From NCBI RefSeq assembly GCF_024298885.1, contig NZ_CP101166.1, positions 2,108,001 through 2,172,000 of the forward strand: a stretch of 64,000 bases of DNA. Direction: 5' to 3'. Shown here in pieces: positions 33,825-42,188 of the stretch (position 1 is its first letter; every line of letters starts with the position of its first letter). The stretch comes from Haloglomus halophilum (GTDB lineage: Archaea > Halobacteriota > Halobacteria > Halobacteriales > Haloarculaceae). The notes below the pieces were generated by a model. That model was not told the origin of the DNA and ran no database searches. It was given only the letters and a program-made list of their open reading frames with translations. The translations under genes and the position numbers were made by a program.

Positions 33825-34820
33825 ATGTCGCCGGAACGGCTCCGCAGCATCGTTCCGATGTTCGGTGGGGGAACGAGCTACGTGGAGACACTGGATGCGA
33901 TTCTGGAATTCGTCGACGAGCACCAGCCGACAACGGACGAGCTGGTCGGGTGGCATCGTGGCACCTTCGCGCGTGTCTCGAGTCGTGACTCGATCCTCCG
34001 ACGGGTCGACTACCTCGAGGACGTTGGATTCATTCGACGTGCTGGAGACTACTGGCAGCTTGGTCCGGAGGGAGAGGCGTACCTATCCGATCAGACGACC
34101 TCGACGCTGCTCGAGATCATGGTTCGTCGGAACGTCGGCCTTCGAAGTCTCCTCTACGCACTCTCCGCGGGTCCGATGACGATCGACGAGGTCAGCCATC
34201 AGCAGCTCGATACGCACCCGGAACTCGGCTGGAACCCGTCGAGTCCCGATATGGCCAAACAGCGGACGAACTGGCTCCGGAGCCTCGGGCTCGTCGAAAA
34301 GGATGGTAGCCTGTACTCCCTTACTGACGAGGGGCGGAAGTTCACCGACCGTGCTGTGGAGCAATGGGCAGGAACCGAGGAGGCATCCGTCTCGAATGCT
34401 GGTGACGGATTGACCGCTGCCACGTACGAGACGACGGTTGTCGCGCGGTCAGTCGACCCGGAGTTCCGAGCAACGGTACTCTCTCAGCACGACGGGATGT
34501 GTCCAGTCTCACACGTGGATCATCCAGCCCTGCTGGATGTTGCGCACGTCCTCCCGTGGAGCGAGTACCCGGACCACCGGGCGGACCTCGGCAACGTGCT
34601 TCCGCTGAGCAAGACCCACCATGCGGCATTCGATAGAGAGCTGTTCACGATTGATGCGGACTACCGGCTTCGAGTAAATCCGGAGTTCGACACGCAGAGC
34701 GATATCCTCCAGCGGACGATTATCGAACAAGCAGGGGAGCAGGTCTCGTTCGGAGATACAGGCCCTGAGCCGACGTATCTTCAGGAGCACAATCAGAGAT
34801 TGGCATGGCTCGCAGACTGA
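33825..34820 (+). CDS. HNH endonuclease with N-terminal winged-helix domains
   Basis: 331 residues. Two winged-helix-like units occupy 20-90 (LDAILEFVDEHQPTTDELVG, ILRRVDYLEDVGFIRRAGDY) and 100-175 (LLYALSAGPMTIDEV, NWLRSLGLVEKDGSLYSLTD). The HNH domain at 215-285 has DGMCPVSHVDH, the catalytic H241 in LDVAHVLPWSEYPDHR, N257 and H265-H266 (LPLSKTHHAAFD). The layout resembles HNH proteins of restriction type, such as those fused to specificity domains. No methyltransferase is nearby, so it may cut modified DNA or serve the element otherwise. It diverges from the AddAB-like operon. Confidence 0.82.
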   Translation: MSPERLRSIVPMFGGGTSYVETLDAILEFVDEHQPTTDELVGWHRGTFARVSSRDSILRRVDYLEDVGFIRRAGDYWQLGPEGEAYLSDQTTSTLLEIMVRRNVGLRSLLYALSAGPMTIDEVSHQQLDTHPELGWNPSSPDMAKQRTNWLRSLGLVEKDGSLYSLTDEGRKFTDRAVEQWAGTEEASVSNAGDGLTAATYETTVVARSVDPEFRATVLSQHDGMCPVSHVDHPALLDVAHVLPWSEYPDHRADLGNVLPLSKTHHAAFDRELFTIDADYRLRVNPEFDTQSDILQRTIIEQAGEQVSFGDTGPEPTYLQEHNQRLAWLAD

Positions 34821-34850
34821 GCTGAACATAACTGGGGCTTCTGCCGATTT

Positions 34851-34868
34851 GCTCACTTTTTTGTGAGC
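34851..34868. terminator. stem-loop GCTCAC-T6-GTGAGC
   Basis: A perfect 6 bp stem with a six-T loop, 31 bases after the HNH stop and 90 before the next start. It may terminate the HNH transcript or be an operator; no T run follows the stem. Confidence 0.4.
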
Positions 34869-34957
34869 TACTTCTGATTCTCCTCCAGTAATGGAGATAC
34901 GGTATGCCGTTGGCTGATGCACACAGACCGACGAGTACACGCGAACGGTACCGCTTG

Positions 34958-35503
34958 ATGACTGATGCGGCATCCCGGCCGTTCGCGGCCGGTGCCGTCG
35001 CCGTTCCCTTGGTACTACCCGTATTAGGCTACCTCTCGAGTGATGTCCGAATCATGTTCACCGTCCACCTGTTCCTCGGTGCATTCTGGTTCGGAACTGC
35101 GGTACTCGGCGCGGTCGTTCTCGGCCCCGTGATGGGGGGCCTCTCCGAGGAAGCCAACGTTGAGTTCGCTGAAGGCTTTGTTCCGAAGATGAACCTGCTG
35201 ATGGAGCCCGTCTCGGTTGGCGCAATCGGGTCTGGCATCGGCCTTGCTAGCATGATGGGCCTGTGGGCATCCCCGACGGTATCACTGTGGGCTGCACTTG
35301 CTATCGCGATTGCGCTGCTCGTTCTCGGGTTCGGGCCACTCCACAAGTTCACGGCAGGGATGTTCGATGAGATTGCCGCCGACGAGACCGACCACGAGCG
35401 TCTCGCCTCGCTGAACAAGAAGTACGGCATGCTGAGTCTGGTCGAACTCGTCCTGATGATCGCCATCGTTGCAACGATGTCTGGCCTCCGGTGGGGGTTC
35501 TAA
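34958..35503 (+). CDS. four-helix membrane protein, unknown function
   Basis: 181 residues with four membrane segments: about 9-27, 33-58, 88-110 and 115-140, then a charged cytoplasmic stretch FDEIAADETDHERLASLNKK and a last helix near the C-terminus. The GAFWFGTAVLGAVVLGPVMG segment and FVPKMNLLMEPVSVGAI resemble DUF2269-type membrane proteins, but I would not name it firmly. ATG 34958 begins close to the first helix; ATG 34904 is an alternative that adds 18 polar residues. It lies in the cargo part of the element and has no clear partner. Confidence 0.6.
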   Translation: MTDAASRPFAAGAVAVPLVLPVLGYLSSDVRIMFTVHLFLGAFWFGTAVLGAVVLGPVMGGLSEEANVEFAEGFVPKMNLLMEPVSVGAIGSGIGLASMMGLWASPTVSLWAALAIAIALLVLGFGPLHKFTAGMFDEIAADETDHERLASLNKKYGMLSLVELVLMIAIVATMSGLRWGF

Positions 35504-35616
35504 CACCGAATCCGCCGCCGAAGCGGTTCGTTCTTCGCTTCGCCCCGTCGATTGAGGATAGTCTTCGACAGATCGTCCCAACAACTTTGACACGACTGCC
35601 GATTCCGGGATGACAT

Positions 35617-37083
35617 ATGGCCGTTGACATCGCTATCTCGGATGCGCTTGTTCTCACGGTCGACGAGCGAAACCGGCTGTACGAACACGGGACGATACTC
35701 GTCGATGACGGTCACATCACCGAGGTTCGGAAGTCCGCAGACGACGATGGAGCAATCGACGCCACGCACACGATCGACGGCGACGGGATGCTGGCGATGC
35801 CGGGACTGGTCAACGCCCACACCCACCTCGAACTGACACCGTTGATCGGCGCGTTCAGCGATCTGGATCTGCTGGAGATGATGGGCAGTATGACGGCCAT
35901 CTACGGTCGCCTCGGTGAGGGCGACTTCGATTATCTGGTCGAGGCTGGGTACGAGCTCGCCGCGCTGAACTTCCTCCTCGGCGGTGTCACGACGAGTAAC
36001 TCGATGGATGTCCGTCCGAGTACGGGGGCGGAGACCTTTGGCGAGGCTGGCCTCCGGGGCTTCTTCGGCCCAACGATCACGGATTTGTTCTGGGATGTCC
36101 CCGTCGACGAGCAGTTCGACCGCGCTCGTGCGTTCATCGACGAGCACCACGACACCTACGACGGACGAATCCAGGCGACGATCTGCCCGCATGATGACTG
36201 GTCATGTACACGCGACCTATGGGAGCGCACCGCTGCTCTCACCGACGAATATCCAGAGCTGCTCGTCCATACCCATCTGCTCGAACTCGAGGAGAGCAAC
36301 ACGATGGCACGGGCAAACGGAGGGACGGATTCACTCGGACTGCTCGATGAGGTTGGACTTCTCGACGACCGACTGGTCGCGGCACACTTCCGCGTCGCCG
36401 ACGAGGCAGATATCGAGCGAACTGCCGAGGCAGATGCGTCGGTCGCCCACTGCCCCTCGGTGTTCTGCTACTGGAACCCGGACGCCGAGATGCAGTGGAC
36501 GCCCGTCCCCGAACTGCGGGAGGCGGATGTCGATGTCGGGTTGGGTATCGACGACCACTACTGGCACGACTCCTACAGCATGTTCGGCGAGGCCCGACAG
36601 GCCCGCCTCGCGGCCAACGTCAAGCGGACGACCGGACAGTACTCCTCGATGGAACTGGTGCGGATGCTGACCATCGACGGGGCTCGTGCGCTGGGCATCG
36701 GCGACGAGATTGGAAGCATCGAGCCGGGAAAGCGGGCAGACATCATCCTTCTCGATGTGGACAAGCCGAAGTTCACACCGCTCACGAACATCCCGGCCCA
36801 CGTCGTGAACAACGCCACGCCAGCCGATGTGGAAACGGCCATCGTCGACGGAGAGATCGTGATGCGAGCGGGGCAGCCGATGACGATAGATGCCAAAGCG
36901 GTACAGGAGCGGGTAGAATCGGCGGTCGACCGCTTTGCCGACGAGATGGGATGGGAGCTACACGTTGGAGGGGGTGAGCCACCGGGTTCCATCGAGACGA
37001 TTCGAGACTTACCCAAGCGTGGCCCCGTCCGCCTGCTCTCTCGGCTCGCTCTCCAATCAGCGCGTGACAAGCTCCCTTTCTGA
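35617..37083 (+). CDS. amidohydrolase, deaminase/chlorohydrolase-like
   Basis: 488 residues of the amidohydrolase superfamily near SAH/MTA deaminases and ATZ/TRZ chlorohydrolases. The composite beta-domain (DIAISDALVLTVDERNRLYE) leads into the metal site MPGLVNAHTHLEL, where the usual N-x-H-x-H is HTHLE. Further elements are LLVHTHLLELEESN, the DRLVAAHF strand, VAHCPSVFCYW and the Asp region GLGIDDHYW, and the family tail GSIEPGKRADIILLD. Key His and Asp residues are present, so it should be a hydrolytic deaminase, but the altered loops argue for a non-standard substrate. An extension of about 50 residues at the C-terminus is extra. It is a single-gene unit. Confidence 0.82.
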   Translation: MAVDIAISDALVLTVDERNRLYEHGTILVDDGHITEVRKSADDDGAIDATHTIDGDGMLAMPGLVNAHTHLELTPLIGAFSDLDLLEMMGSMTAIYGRLGEGDFDYLVEAGYELAALNFLLGGVTTSNSMDVRPSTGAETFGEAGLRGFFGPTITDLFWDVPVDEQFDRARAFIDEHHDTYDGRIQATICPHDDWSCTRDLWERTAALTDEYPELLVHTHLLELEESNTMARANGGTDSLGLLDEVGLLDDRLVAAHFRVADEADIERTAEADASVAHCPSVFCYWNPDAEMQWTPVPELREADVDVGLGIDDHYWHDSYSMFGEARQARLAANVKRTTGQYSSMELVRMLTIDGARALGIGDEIGSIEPGKRADIILLDVDKPKFTPLTNIPAHVVNNATPADVETAIVDGEIVMRAGQPMTIDAKAVQERVESAVDRFADEMGWELHVGGGEPPGSIETIRDLPKRGPVRLLSRLALQSARDKLPF

Positions 37084-37472
37084 GCCACCGATATCGACAT
37101 CGTCGTTCCCTCCCGAGGACGTCTGGTCCGACGATATCTGCAGCTCGATGCCGGAGCCATGTCGGGCACAGGTCTCCAATTCGGCCGTGCTAGTCACGTT
37201 GCAATCGTCAAGTATCGGTAATGAATCGGGAGTCGTTGTAGTATCAGCAACGACTGGTATCTCTCTGCTTAGAAGCTGATACTGTTCGCACGCCGCGGTA
37301 GGGTGAGCCAACGAACTCAGATATCACGCCGAGCCGCCGAGTAACATCTCTACCTGCTGTGGATTGCTACTTCATCCCACCAAACTCTGCCTGTAGACGC
37401 TAACTGGGGTTCCGTATCGACGAACTCTCGTCTCCGGCCTTCGAGGGGAGCGAGTGCGAACCCGAACGGCAC
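37084..37472. other. intergenic region, no gene seen
   Basis: About 390 bases between convergent genes. Frames here lack protein-like composition. One stem-loop is visible at 37231-37255. The AT content is slightly above the neighbours, and nothing else is recognised. Confidence 0.4.
37231..37255. terminator. stem-loop AGTCGTTG/CAACGACT between convergent genes
   Basis: A perfect 8 bp stem with a 9-base loop, about 150 bases after the amidohydrolase stop. Its place between convergent genes fits a bidirectional transcription end, but no T run is attached. Confidence 0.35.
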
Positions 37473-38444
37473 TCAGTCGCTGTACGCATCGACCCATTCG
37501 AAGTTCTCGAGGGTAATCGCGTACGCGTCGGCGCTCCCAACGTACCGGGTGGTGTAGCTGGTCGGGTAGTAGCCGGCTTCCGGGAACGCGGCCGGGAGCG
37601 GGACGGGTGTCGTGACCTCGACACCGCTCGCCTCCACGTCACGCATGAACGCCTCGGTAATCATCGGCTCGGTGAACGTGAGTTCGCCCATGCCGTCGCC
37701 CTCGTAGGTCGGGACCGGAACGAGGCTGCCGCCAGGCCCGAACGGGAGGTCCACCGTTCCGCTGGGCGAGGTGGGGTCGATGCTCGGGTCGTAGAGCCCG
37801 TAGATATACGTGTGCGTGAACGGGACCTCCGGATTCCACTCCGGCGAGGTTTCGTCGTAGATGTGCTCGCCCATCTCGGGGACGATGAGCCGGGGGGATT
37901 CGTAGACGTAGTTCTCGGCGAAGTACTCGTCGGGCACGTCGTACGTTGCGATACCCATCACGGGACCGGGTGCGGGGCCGACGATGCCCTCGATTAGGCT
38001 CTGGTCGACGAAGTAGTAGTGGAAGTCGAAGTGGGGCGTCGTCCACACGCTGGCCGGCGGGTGGCCCATCGGGTTCCAGTTGATCCCAGCGAAGGTGTAG
38101 GTCAGACCGTCGACAGCCGGGAAATCGAGCGACAGCACCCGGTGCTCGGGCTCGGCGGTCAGCGTCTCGAACGCGTCGCGCTCCAGCCAGATTCCGAGGT
38201 GGGTGGGCTTGCCGGCGCGGTTGCTGGTCGCGAACGTCCAGACATCCGGGTCCGTTCCAGCGACGGATGTCGACTCGCCTTCGACGTAGTTCGCGTTCGG
38301 CGTGTCGAAGGGATTGGTCCGGCCTGCAATGGCACTCCCAGCAATCCCGAGGAGGGTGGTTGCAGCGACCCCGGCTCCGATGCCCTTGAGGACGCTCCGG
38401 CGGTTGGCGACGGGACGCTCTGCTGCTGTGCCGTGAGTGGTCAT
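37473..38444 (-). CDS. Tat-exported DUF5602/TTHB210-like protein
   Basis: 323 residues. A Tat signal is clear: NRRSVLKGIGAGVAATTLLG with a cleavage-like AIAG near residue 41. The mature part has FAGINWNPMGHPPASVWTTP and HFDFHYYFVDQ, a His-rich strand pair characteristic of the TTHB210-like (DUF5602) domain, which may bind metal or a small ligand. Several other strands complete a beta-sandwich. It is extracellular or membrane-attached. It stands alone, upstream of a divergent beta-propeller gene across 240 bases. The biochemical role is unknown. Confidence 0.72.
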   Translation of the reverse strand: MTTHGTAAERPVANRRSVLKGIGAGVAATTLLGIAGSAIAGRTNPFDTPNANYVEGESTSVAGTDPDVWTFATSNRAGKPTHLGIWLERDAFETLTAEPEHRVLSLDFPAVDGLTYTFAGINWNPMGHPPASVWTTPHFDFHYYFVDQSLIEGIVGPAPGPVMGIATYDVPDEYFAENYVYESPRLIVPEMGEHIYDETSPEWNPEVPFTHTYIYGLYDPSIDPTSPSGTVDLPFGPGGSLVPVPTYEGDGMGELTFTEPMITEAFMRDVEASGVEVTTPVPLPAAFPEAGYYPTSYTTRYVGSADAYAITLENFEWVDAYSD

Positions 38445-38684
38445 GAGTAACAGCTGTTAGGACACCGCATGAGGAGATATACTAGCAGTGAGCCGAGATA
38501 GCACGGCAGTGCTGGTCGCCGTGACTCTACATTATCGAGTGGTGTCCGGATTGGTCACGTTGGCTTAGAGAGTGAAGTGTTCGAATTCGTCGATAGTACT
38601 TCGGACTCGAATACTCACTCTCCAAGTTGGCACCGCCACTGTGCGTAGATTGATACGAGGAGCGTCGAAATACTGCGGGCACCA

Positions 38685-39749
38685 ATGAGTCGTGGGAGTT
38701 CGGGGGGTGATGCCGGTCGTGGAATACACCGCTGGACGTTCGAAACCTGGGACCGGATCGACGCCCCGCCAGCGGTAGTCGAGGGAACTGTCTATGTCGG
38801 GAGTACGGACGAGCACCTGTACGCGGTGGACGCAGCCAGCGGGACCCAACAATGGGCCTTCGATACTGGAGGCACGGTGAAATCCACACCGACGGTGGCC
38901 GACGGCACCGTCTACGTCGGGAGTCAGGAGGGGCTGGACTGTGGCCACTTGTACGCGGTAGATTCGACCAGCGGCACCGAGCAGTGGGCGTTCGACACCG
39001 GCGATTGGCCGAACGGCTCGCCGACGGTCCGCGACGGCGCGGTCTACATCGGAAGCAACACCGGCCACCTGTACGCGGTTGATACGGCGACCGGGGCCCA
39101 GAGGTGGGCCTTCGACACCGGAGGTCCAGTCAACTTCTCGCCGGCAGTCACGGCCGAGACCGTCTACGTTGGGAGCTACAGCGGACAGTTGTTCGCACTG
39201 AATGTCGCCGACGGGACCGAACAGTGGGCCGTCGAACTCGGCGACTGGATCAATACCGCGCCGACAGTCGCCGACGGGACCGTCTACGTTGCGAACGCCA
39301 ACCAACAGCTGTACGCGGTGGACGCGACGAGTGGCCGCTTGGAGTGGACGTTCGACGCTGGTACCACGGTCACGTCACCAGCGGTCGTCGATGACACCGT
39401 CTACGCCGGGAGTGGCGAGGGCCTCATCGCCGTGGATGCAACCAGTGGCACCATACGATGGCGCTTCGAGGCCGGGTATCCAGGCAACGCCCCGCCGCCG
39501 GTCGTCAATGGGACCGTCTACATCGGCAGCGATGACGGCCACCTGTACGGAATCGCTGCGGCCACCGGCACCGAGCGATGGCGTTTCGCCACTGGGGCCG
39601 AAGTCCATTCGACGCCAGCAGTCGCCGATGGGACCGTCTACGTCGGAGGCTCGGGCAATCTGTATGCAGTGCGTGTAGACCAGTTGGCCGACCTCGAAGC
39701 GGCCGAGGGCACGGCTGGCCTCGAGCGCGAGGAGTCCGAACGCGCTTGA
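38685..39749 (+). CDS. PQQ-like beta-propeller protein (eight blades)
   Basis: 354 residues made almost wholly of about eight repeats of roughly 40 residues, each with a GTVYVGS strand, a HLYAVDAASG turn and a W-x-F-D-T-G strand. Such PQQ/BamB-like propellers scaffold protein contacts or bind quinone cofactors. It lacks a signal peptide or lipobox, and a stop lies a short way upstream, so the first ATG at 38685 is probably real and the protein cytoplasmic, which is unusual because most haloarchaeal relatives are exported. Near-identical repeats at DNA level invite recombination. No cofactor-binding Trp/Glu set can be recognised. Confidence 0.78.
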   Translation: MSRGSSGGDAGRGIHRWTFETWDRIDAPPAVVEGTVYVGSTDEHLYAVDAASGTQQWAFDTGGTVKSTPTVADGTVYVGSQEGLDCGHLYAVDSTSGTEQWAFDTGDWPNGSPTVRDGAVYIGSNTGHLYAVDTATGAQRWAFDTGGPVNFSPAVTAETVYVGSYSGQLFALNVADGTEQWAVELGDWINTAPTVADGTVYVANANQQLYAVDATSGRLEWTFDAGTTVTSPAVVDDTVYAGSGEGLIAVDATSGTIRWRFEAGYPGNAPPPVVNGTVYIGSDDGHLYGIAAATGTERWRFATGAEVHSTPAVADGTVYVGGSGNLYAVRVDQLADLEAAEGTAGLEREESERA

Positions 39750-39888
39750 ACTGCACCGTATAGTACTATTCCACAGTTCGCTGGTACTCGTTTCCCCGAT
39801 GTGGCGGAACGGCTGCCATGGCCCCTCGTCCATCTCCGGTCTCCGTGGATACCTTCTTGATAGACTCCGACCAAGCGCGGGGCAACAC

Positions 39889-41307
39889 GTGGCCAACTCC
39901 TCCCGAACACTCCTCATCATCTGTGCTGGTCTTGTCATCCTGGCTGGCTGTAGCGCTCCCACTGCCCCGGCCAGCGATGGGGGCGAGAGTCCGCAGCCGG
40001 CGAGTGGTGACGCGACCGTCGAGGGAACGACTGAGGTCCACTTCATCAATGTTGGGCAGTCCGTCTCGACGCTCATCATCGGGCCGACGGGCGAGACGAT
40101 GCTCATCGACAGCGGCCATTTCAACGACGACGGTGAGTACGTGCTGCAGTATCTCCAGCAGCAGAACATCGAGCGGATCGATTACTTCGTCACGAGCCAC
40201 AACGATGCCGACCACATCGGCGGGAACGCGGCCGTCATCAACTACTTCGAGACGGAAGCTGACGGCATCGGCGCCGTCTACGACCCCGGTATCGCCGCCG
40301 GTACCGAGACCTACAGCGAATACCTCGATGCGATCGAACAACACGAGGTCACTCTCTATGAGACGCGCGAGGGCGACAGCATCCCGTTCGAGAACGTCAG
40401 CGTGCAGGTCATGGGGCCGCCGGAGCCGTACCTCGAGAGCGAGGCCCGCAACGAGAACAGCATCGTCCTCAAACTCACGTACGGGCAGACGAGCTTCCTG
40501 TTCACCGGTGACGCCGAGGACGACCAGGAGGCGTATCTCGTCGAGGAGTACGGCTCACAGCTCCGAGCGACCGTGATGAAGGCTGGGCACCACGGGAGCA
40601 AGACCTCGACGAGCGGAGCGCTGCTGGACGCTGCACAGCCCCAAGCCGTCATCATCTCTAGCGAGTACGAGTCCCAGTACGGCCACCCTAACGAGGAGAC
40701 GCTCCAGCGTCTGGCCGAGCGTGACATCTCGACCTACTGGACGGCAACACACGGACACGCCGTCCTGCGGAGCGACGGCAAGCAGGTGACGATCGCCACG
40801 CAGCGGGCGGCACCCACGGACCCGATGTCCATCCGCGATGGCTCTCCGATCGACCCTGGGACCACGGGGACGGTCGAGCGCCGGGCGACCATCACCGGCT
40901 CCGGCGTGACGGATGCGGCCGGGACTCCGACGACCATCGCGACGGACGGGGGCACCGACACATCGGCCGAGCAGGGCGAGATTGCGCTCGCGTCGGTCCA
41001 CGCTGACGCCGAGGGCGACGACCGCGAGAACCTCAATGACGAGTACATCGTCCTCGAGAACACCGGTGGTGAGCCGTTCGATCTGTCCGGGTGGACCGTG
41101 CAGGACGAGGCTGGCGCCACCTACACTGTTCCGGACGGGACGACGCTTGATGCTGGGGCGACAATCACACTCCATACCGGGAGCGGCACCGACACCGAGA
41201 CGGACCTCTACTGGGGCTCTGGCAGTCCCATCTGGAACAACGGCGGTGATACGGTCATCATAACGAACGCGGATGGCGACGAAGTGCTCAGGGAGTCGTA
41301 TTCATGA
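39889..41307 (+). CDS. ComEC-like metallo-beta-lactamase lipoprotein with lamin-tail domain
   Basis: 472 residues from a GTG start that places a signal and lipobox correctly: RTLLIICAGLVILAGC with C21. The hydrolase domain follows (VHFINVGQSVSTLIIGPTG, SHNDADHIGG with the metal-binding H-x-D-x-D-H-like motif, LFTGDAED and KAGHHGS). This matches the extracellular beta-lactamase-fold part of ComEC competence proteins. A C-terminal lamin-tail-like domain starts near 390 (EYIVLENTGGEPFDLSGWTV). It would act outside the cell as a nuclease or phosphodiesterase. It overlaps the DUF3006 gene by four bases (ATGA). Confidence 0.85.
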   Translation: MANSSRTLLIICAGLVILAGCSAPTAPASDGGESPQPASGDATVEGTTEVHFINVGQSVSTLIIGPTGETMLIDSGHFNDDGEYVLQYLQQQNIERIDYFVTSHNDADHIGGNAAVINYFETEADGIGAVYDPGIAAGTETYSEYLDAIEQHEVTLYETREGDSIPFENVSVQVMGPPEPYLESEARNENSIVLKLTYGQTSFLFTGDAEDDQEAYLVEEYGSQLRATVMKAGHHGSKTSTSGALLDAAQPQAVIISSEYESQYGHPNEETLQRLAERDISTYWTATHGHAVLRSDGKQVTIATQRAAPTDPMSIRDGSPIDPGTTGTVERRATITGSGVTDAAGTPTTIATDGGTDTSAEQGEIALASVHADAEGDDRENLNDEYIVLENTGGEPFDLSGWTVQDEAGATYTVPDGTTLDAGATITLHTGSGTDTETDLYWGSGSPIWNNGGDTVIITNADGDEVLRESYS

Positions 41308-41585
41308 TTCCAGATGGCACCTACACGGCGGTGCTGGACAGATTCGAGGACAGCAAGGCGGCGCTGGAGCTATCCGGTGACGACGGCCGGTACGAGCTAG
41401 TCATCGACCAGCATGACCTCCCGCAGCCGGCCCGGCACACGGACGCCGTACTCGAGGTCGAGGTCGTCGATGAGGCGATCGTGGCGGCGGACTACAGGCC
41501 CGCAGAGTCAACGCGTCGGGTCGACGACGCACAGAACCGGTTCGACCGGTTGTCGAACCGGCCACCGGACGACGAAACGTCGTAA
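41304..41585 (+). CDS. DUF3006 family small protein
   Basis: 93 residues: MIPDGTYTAVLDRFEDSKAA then ALELSGDDGRYELVIDQHDL. DUF3006 proteins have this GxYxAVLDRFE opening and form a small beta-barrel. They are often encoded after ComEC-like metallo-beta-lactamase genes in archaea and bacteria, as here with a four-base overlap. The Arg-rich helix near the C-terminus (ESTRRVDDAQNRFDRL) follows. No signal peptide is present, so it may act on the cytoplasmic side. Its function is unknown; partnership with the lipoprotein is inferred from linkage. Confidence 0.8.
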   Translation: MIPDGTYTAVLDRFEDSKAALELSGDDGRYELVIDQHDLPQPARHTDAVLEVEVVDEAIVAADYRPAESTRRVDDAQNRFDRLSNRPPDDETS

Positions 41586-41592
41586 CGGTGTA

Positions 41593-41745
41593 TCACGCTG
41601 GTCGTGGTGTCAGTTCCACGACGGCGTACGCTTCGCGAACCTCGCAGCGTTCACAGGCGAAACCGATGCATCCGTCGGATAACAGCACGACTCGGACGTA
41701 TCGATAGTCGCACTCTGGACAGGAGGTCCACTCGGTAATCCGCAT
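41593..41745 (-). CDS. 50-residue zinc-ribbon protein
   Basis: MRITEWTSCPECDYRYVRVV followed by a hydrophobic strand and CIGFACERCEVREAYAVVEL. Two Cys pairs (CPEC at 9-12, CERC at 31-34) make one zinc ribbon. It starts three bases after the stop of the 38-residue zinc-ribbon gene, so the two are co-translated. The size is below usual gene-finding limits. A role as transcription adaptor or RNA/DNA contact domain is plausible. Confidence 0.6.
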   Translation of the reverse strand: MRITEWTSCPECDYRYVRVVLLSDGCIGFACERCEVREAYAVVELTPRPA

Positions 41746-41748
41746 CAC

Positions 41749-41865
41749 TCAAGCACTCCGTCGAGTGTAGGCGCAGGCACTCCATCCACAGGCTGGACAG
41801 ACATGGCACCGAGCTCGTGGGGCGAGGTCGGCGTTCCCGCAGTCCGGACACTGCTTCTGGACCAT
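41749..41865 (-). CDS. 38-residue zinc-ribbon protein
   Basis: MVQKQCPDCGNADLAPRARC then HVCPACGWSACAYTRRSA. The pairs CPDCG (6-10) and CPACG (23-27) form a compact zinc ribbon. It begins one base after the stop of the HTH protein gene and ends three bases before the next zinc-ribbon gene, giving a tight three-gene operon of very small proteins. Confidence 0.6.
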   Translation of the reverse strand: MVQKQCPDCGNADLAPRARCHVCPACGWSACAYTRRSA

Positions 41866-41866
41866 T

Positions 41867-42100
41867 CTACGCGACCCTCCAGCACAGGTCATCGTGTTCG
41901 CCCGAGACAGCTTCCACCTCGAACGGGCCCGACGATTCCAACTCGGTGAGCAGCGGCGCGACGACCGCTGGCTCGAGTCCGGCCTGGGCGGCGACCGTTT
42001 CCAGTCGAACCTCGCGGGGACCGTTGCGGGTCAGTTCGAGGAGGGCGTTCCGGACCCGGTTCCGGGCGATACGCCCGACGGCCTGTTGTATCTCGCTCAT
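41867..42100 (-). CDS. small HTH protein, first gene of the zinc-ribbon operon
   Basis: 77 residues. MSEIQQAVGRIARNRVRNAL forms a first helix, followed by a winged-helix-like LELTRNGPREVRLETVAAQA and GLEPAVVAPLLTELESSGPF with the wing EVEAVSGEHDDLCWRV. It is small enough to be a dedicated DNA-binding protein of the element. The promoter carries a TTCCGATA site about 50 bases before the start. It heads an operon with two zinc-ribbon miniproteins, so it may be the regulator recognising that repeated octamer; this is a hypothesis. Confidence 0.6.
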   Translation of the reverse strand: MSEIQQAVGRIARNRVRNALLELTRNGPREVRLETVAAQAGLEPAVVAPLLTELESSGPFEVEAVSGEHDDLCWRVA

Positions 42101-42144
42101 GGCCGATACAACGCATAGGTCGCATATGGGGCTAGGAGGGGCTC

Positions 42145-42164
42145 TTCCGATAATTCCGAATTCC
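42145..42164. promoter_or_regulatory. TTCCGATA site upstream of the zinc-ribbon operon
   Basis: TTCCGATAATTCCGAATTCC contains the octamer (42145-42152) and a second TTCCGA two bases later. It lies about 20 bases upstream of a possible minus-strand TATA (CATATG, 42122-42127). Confidence 0.5.
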
Positions 42165-42188
42165 TGTTCCAGCGTGATTCACGGCTCA

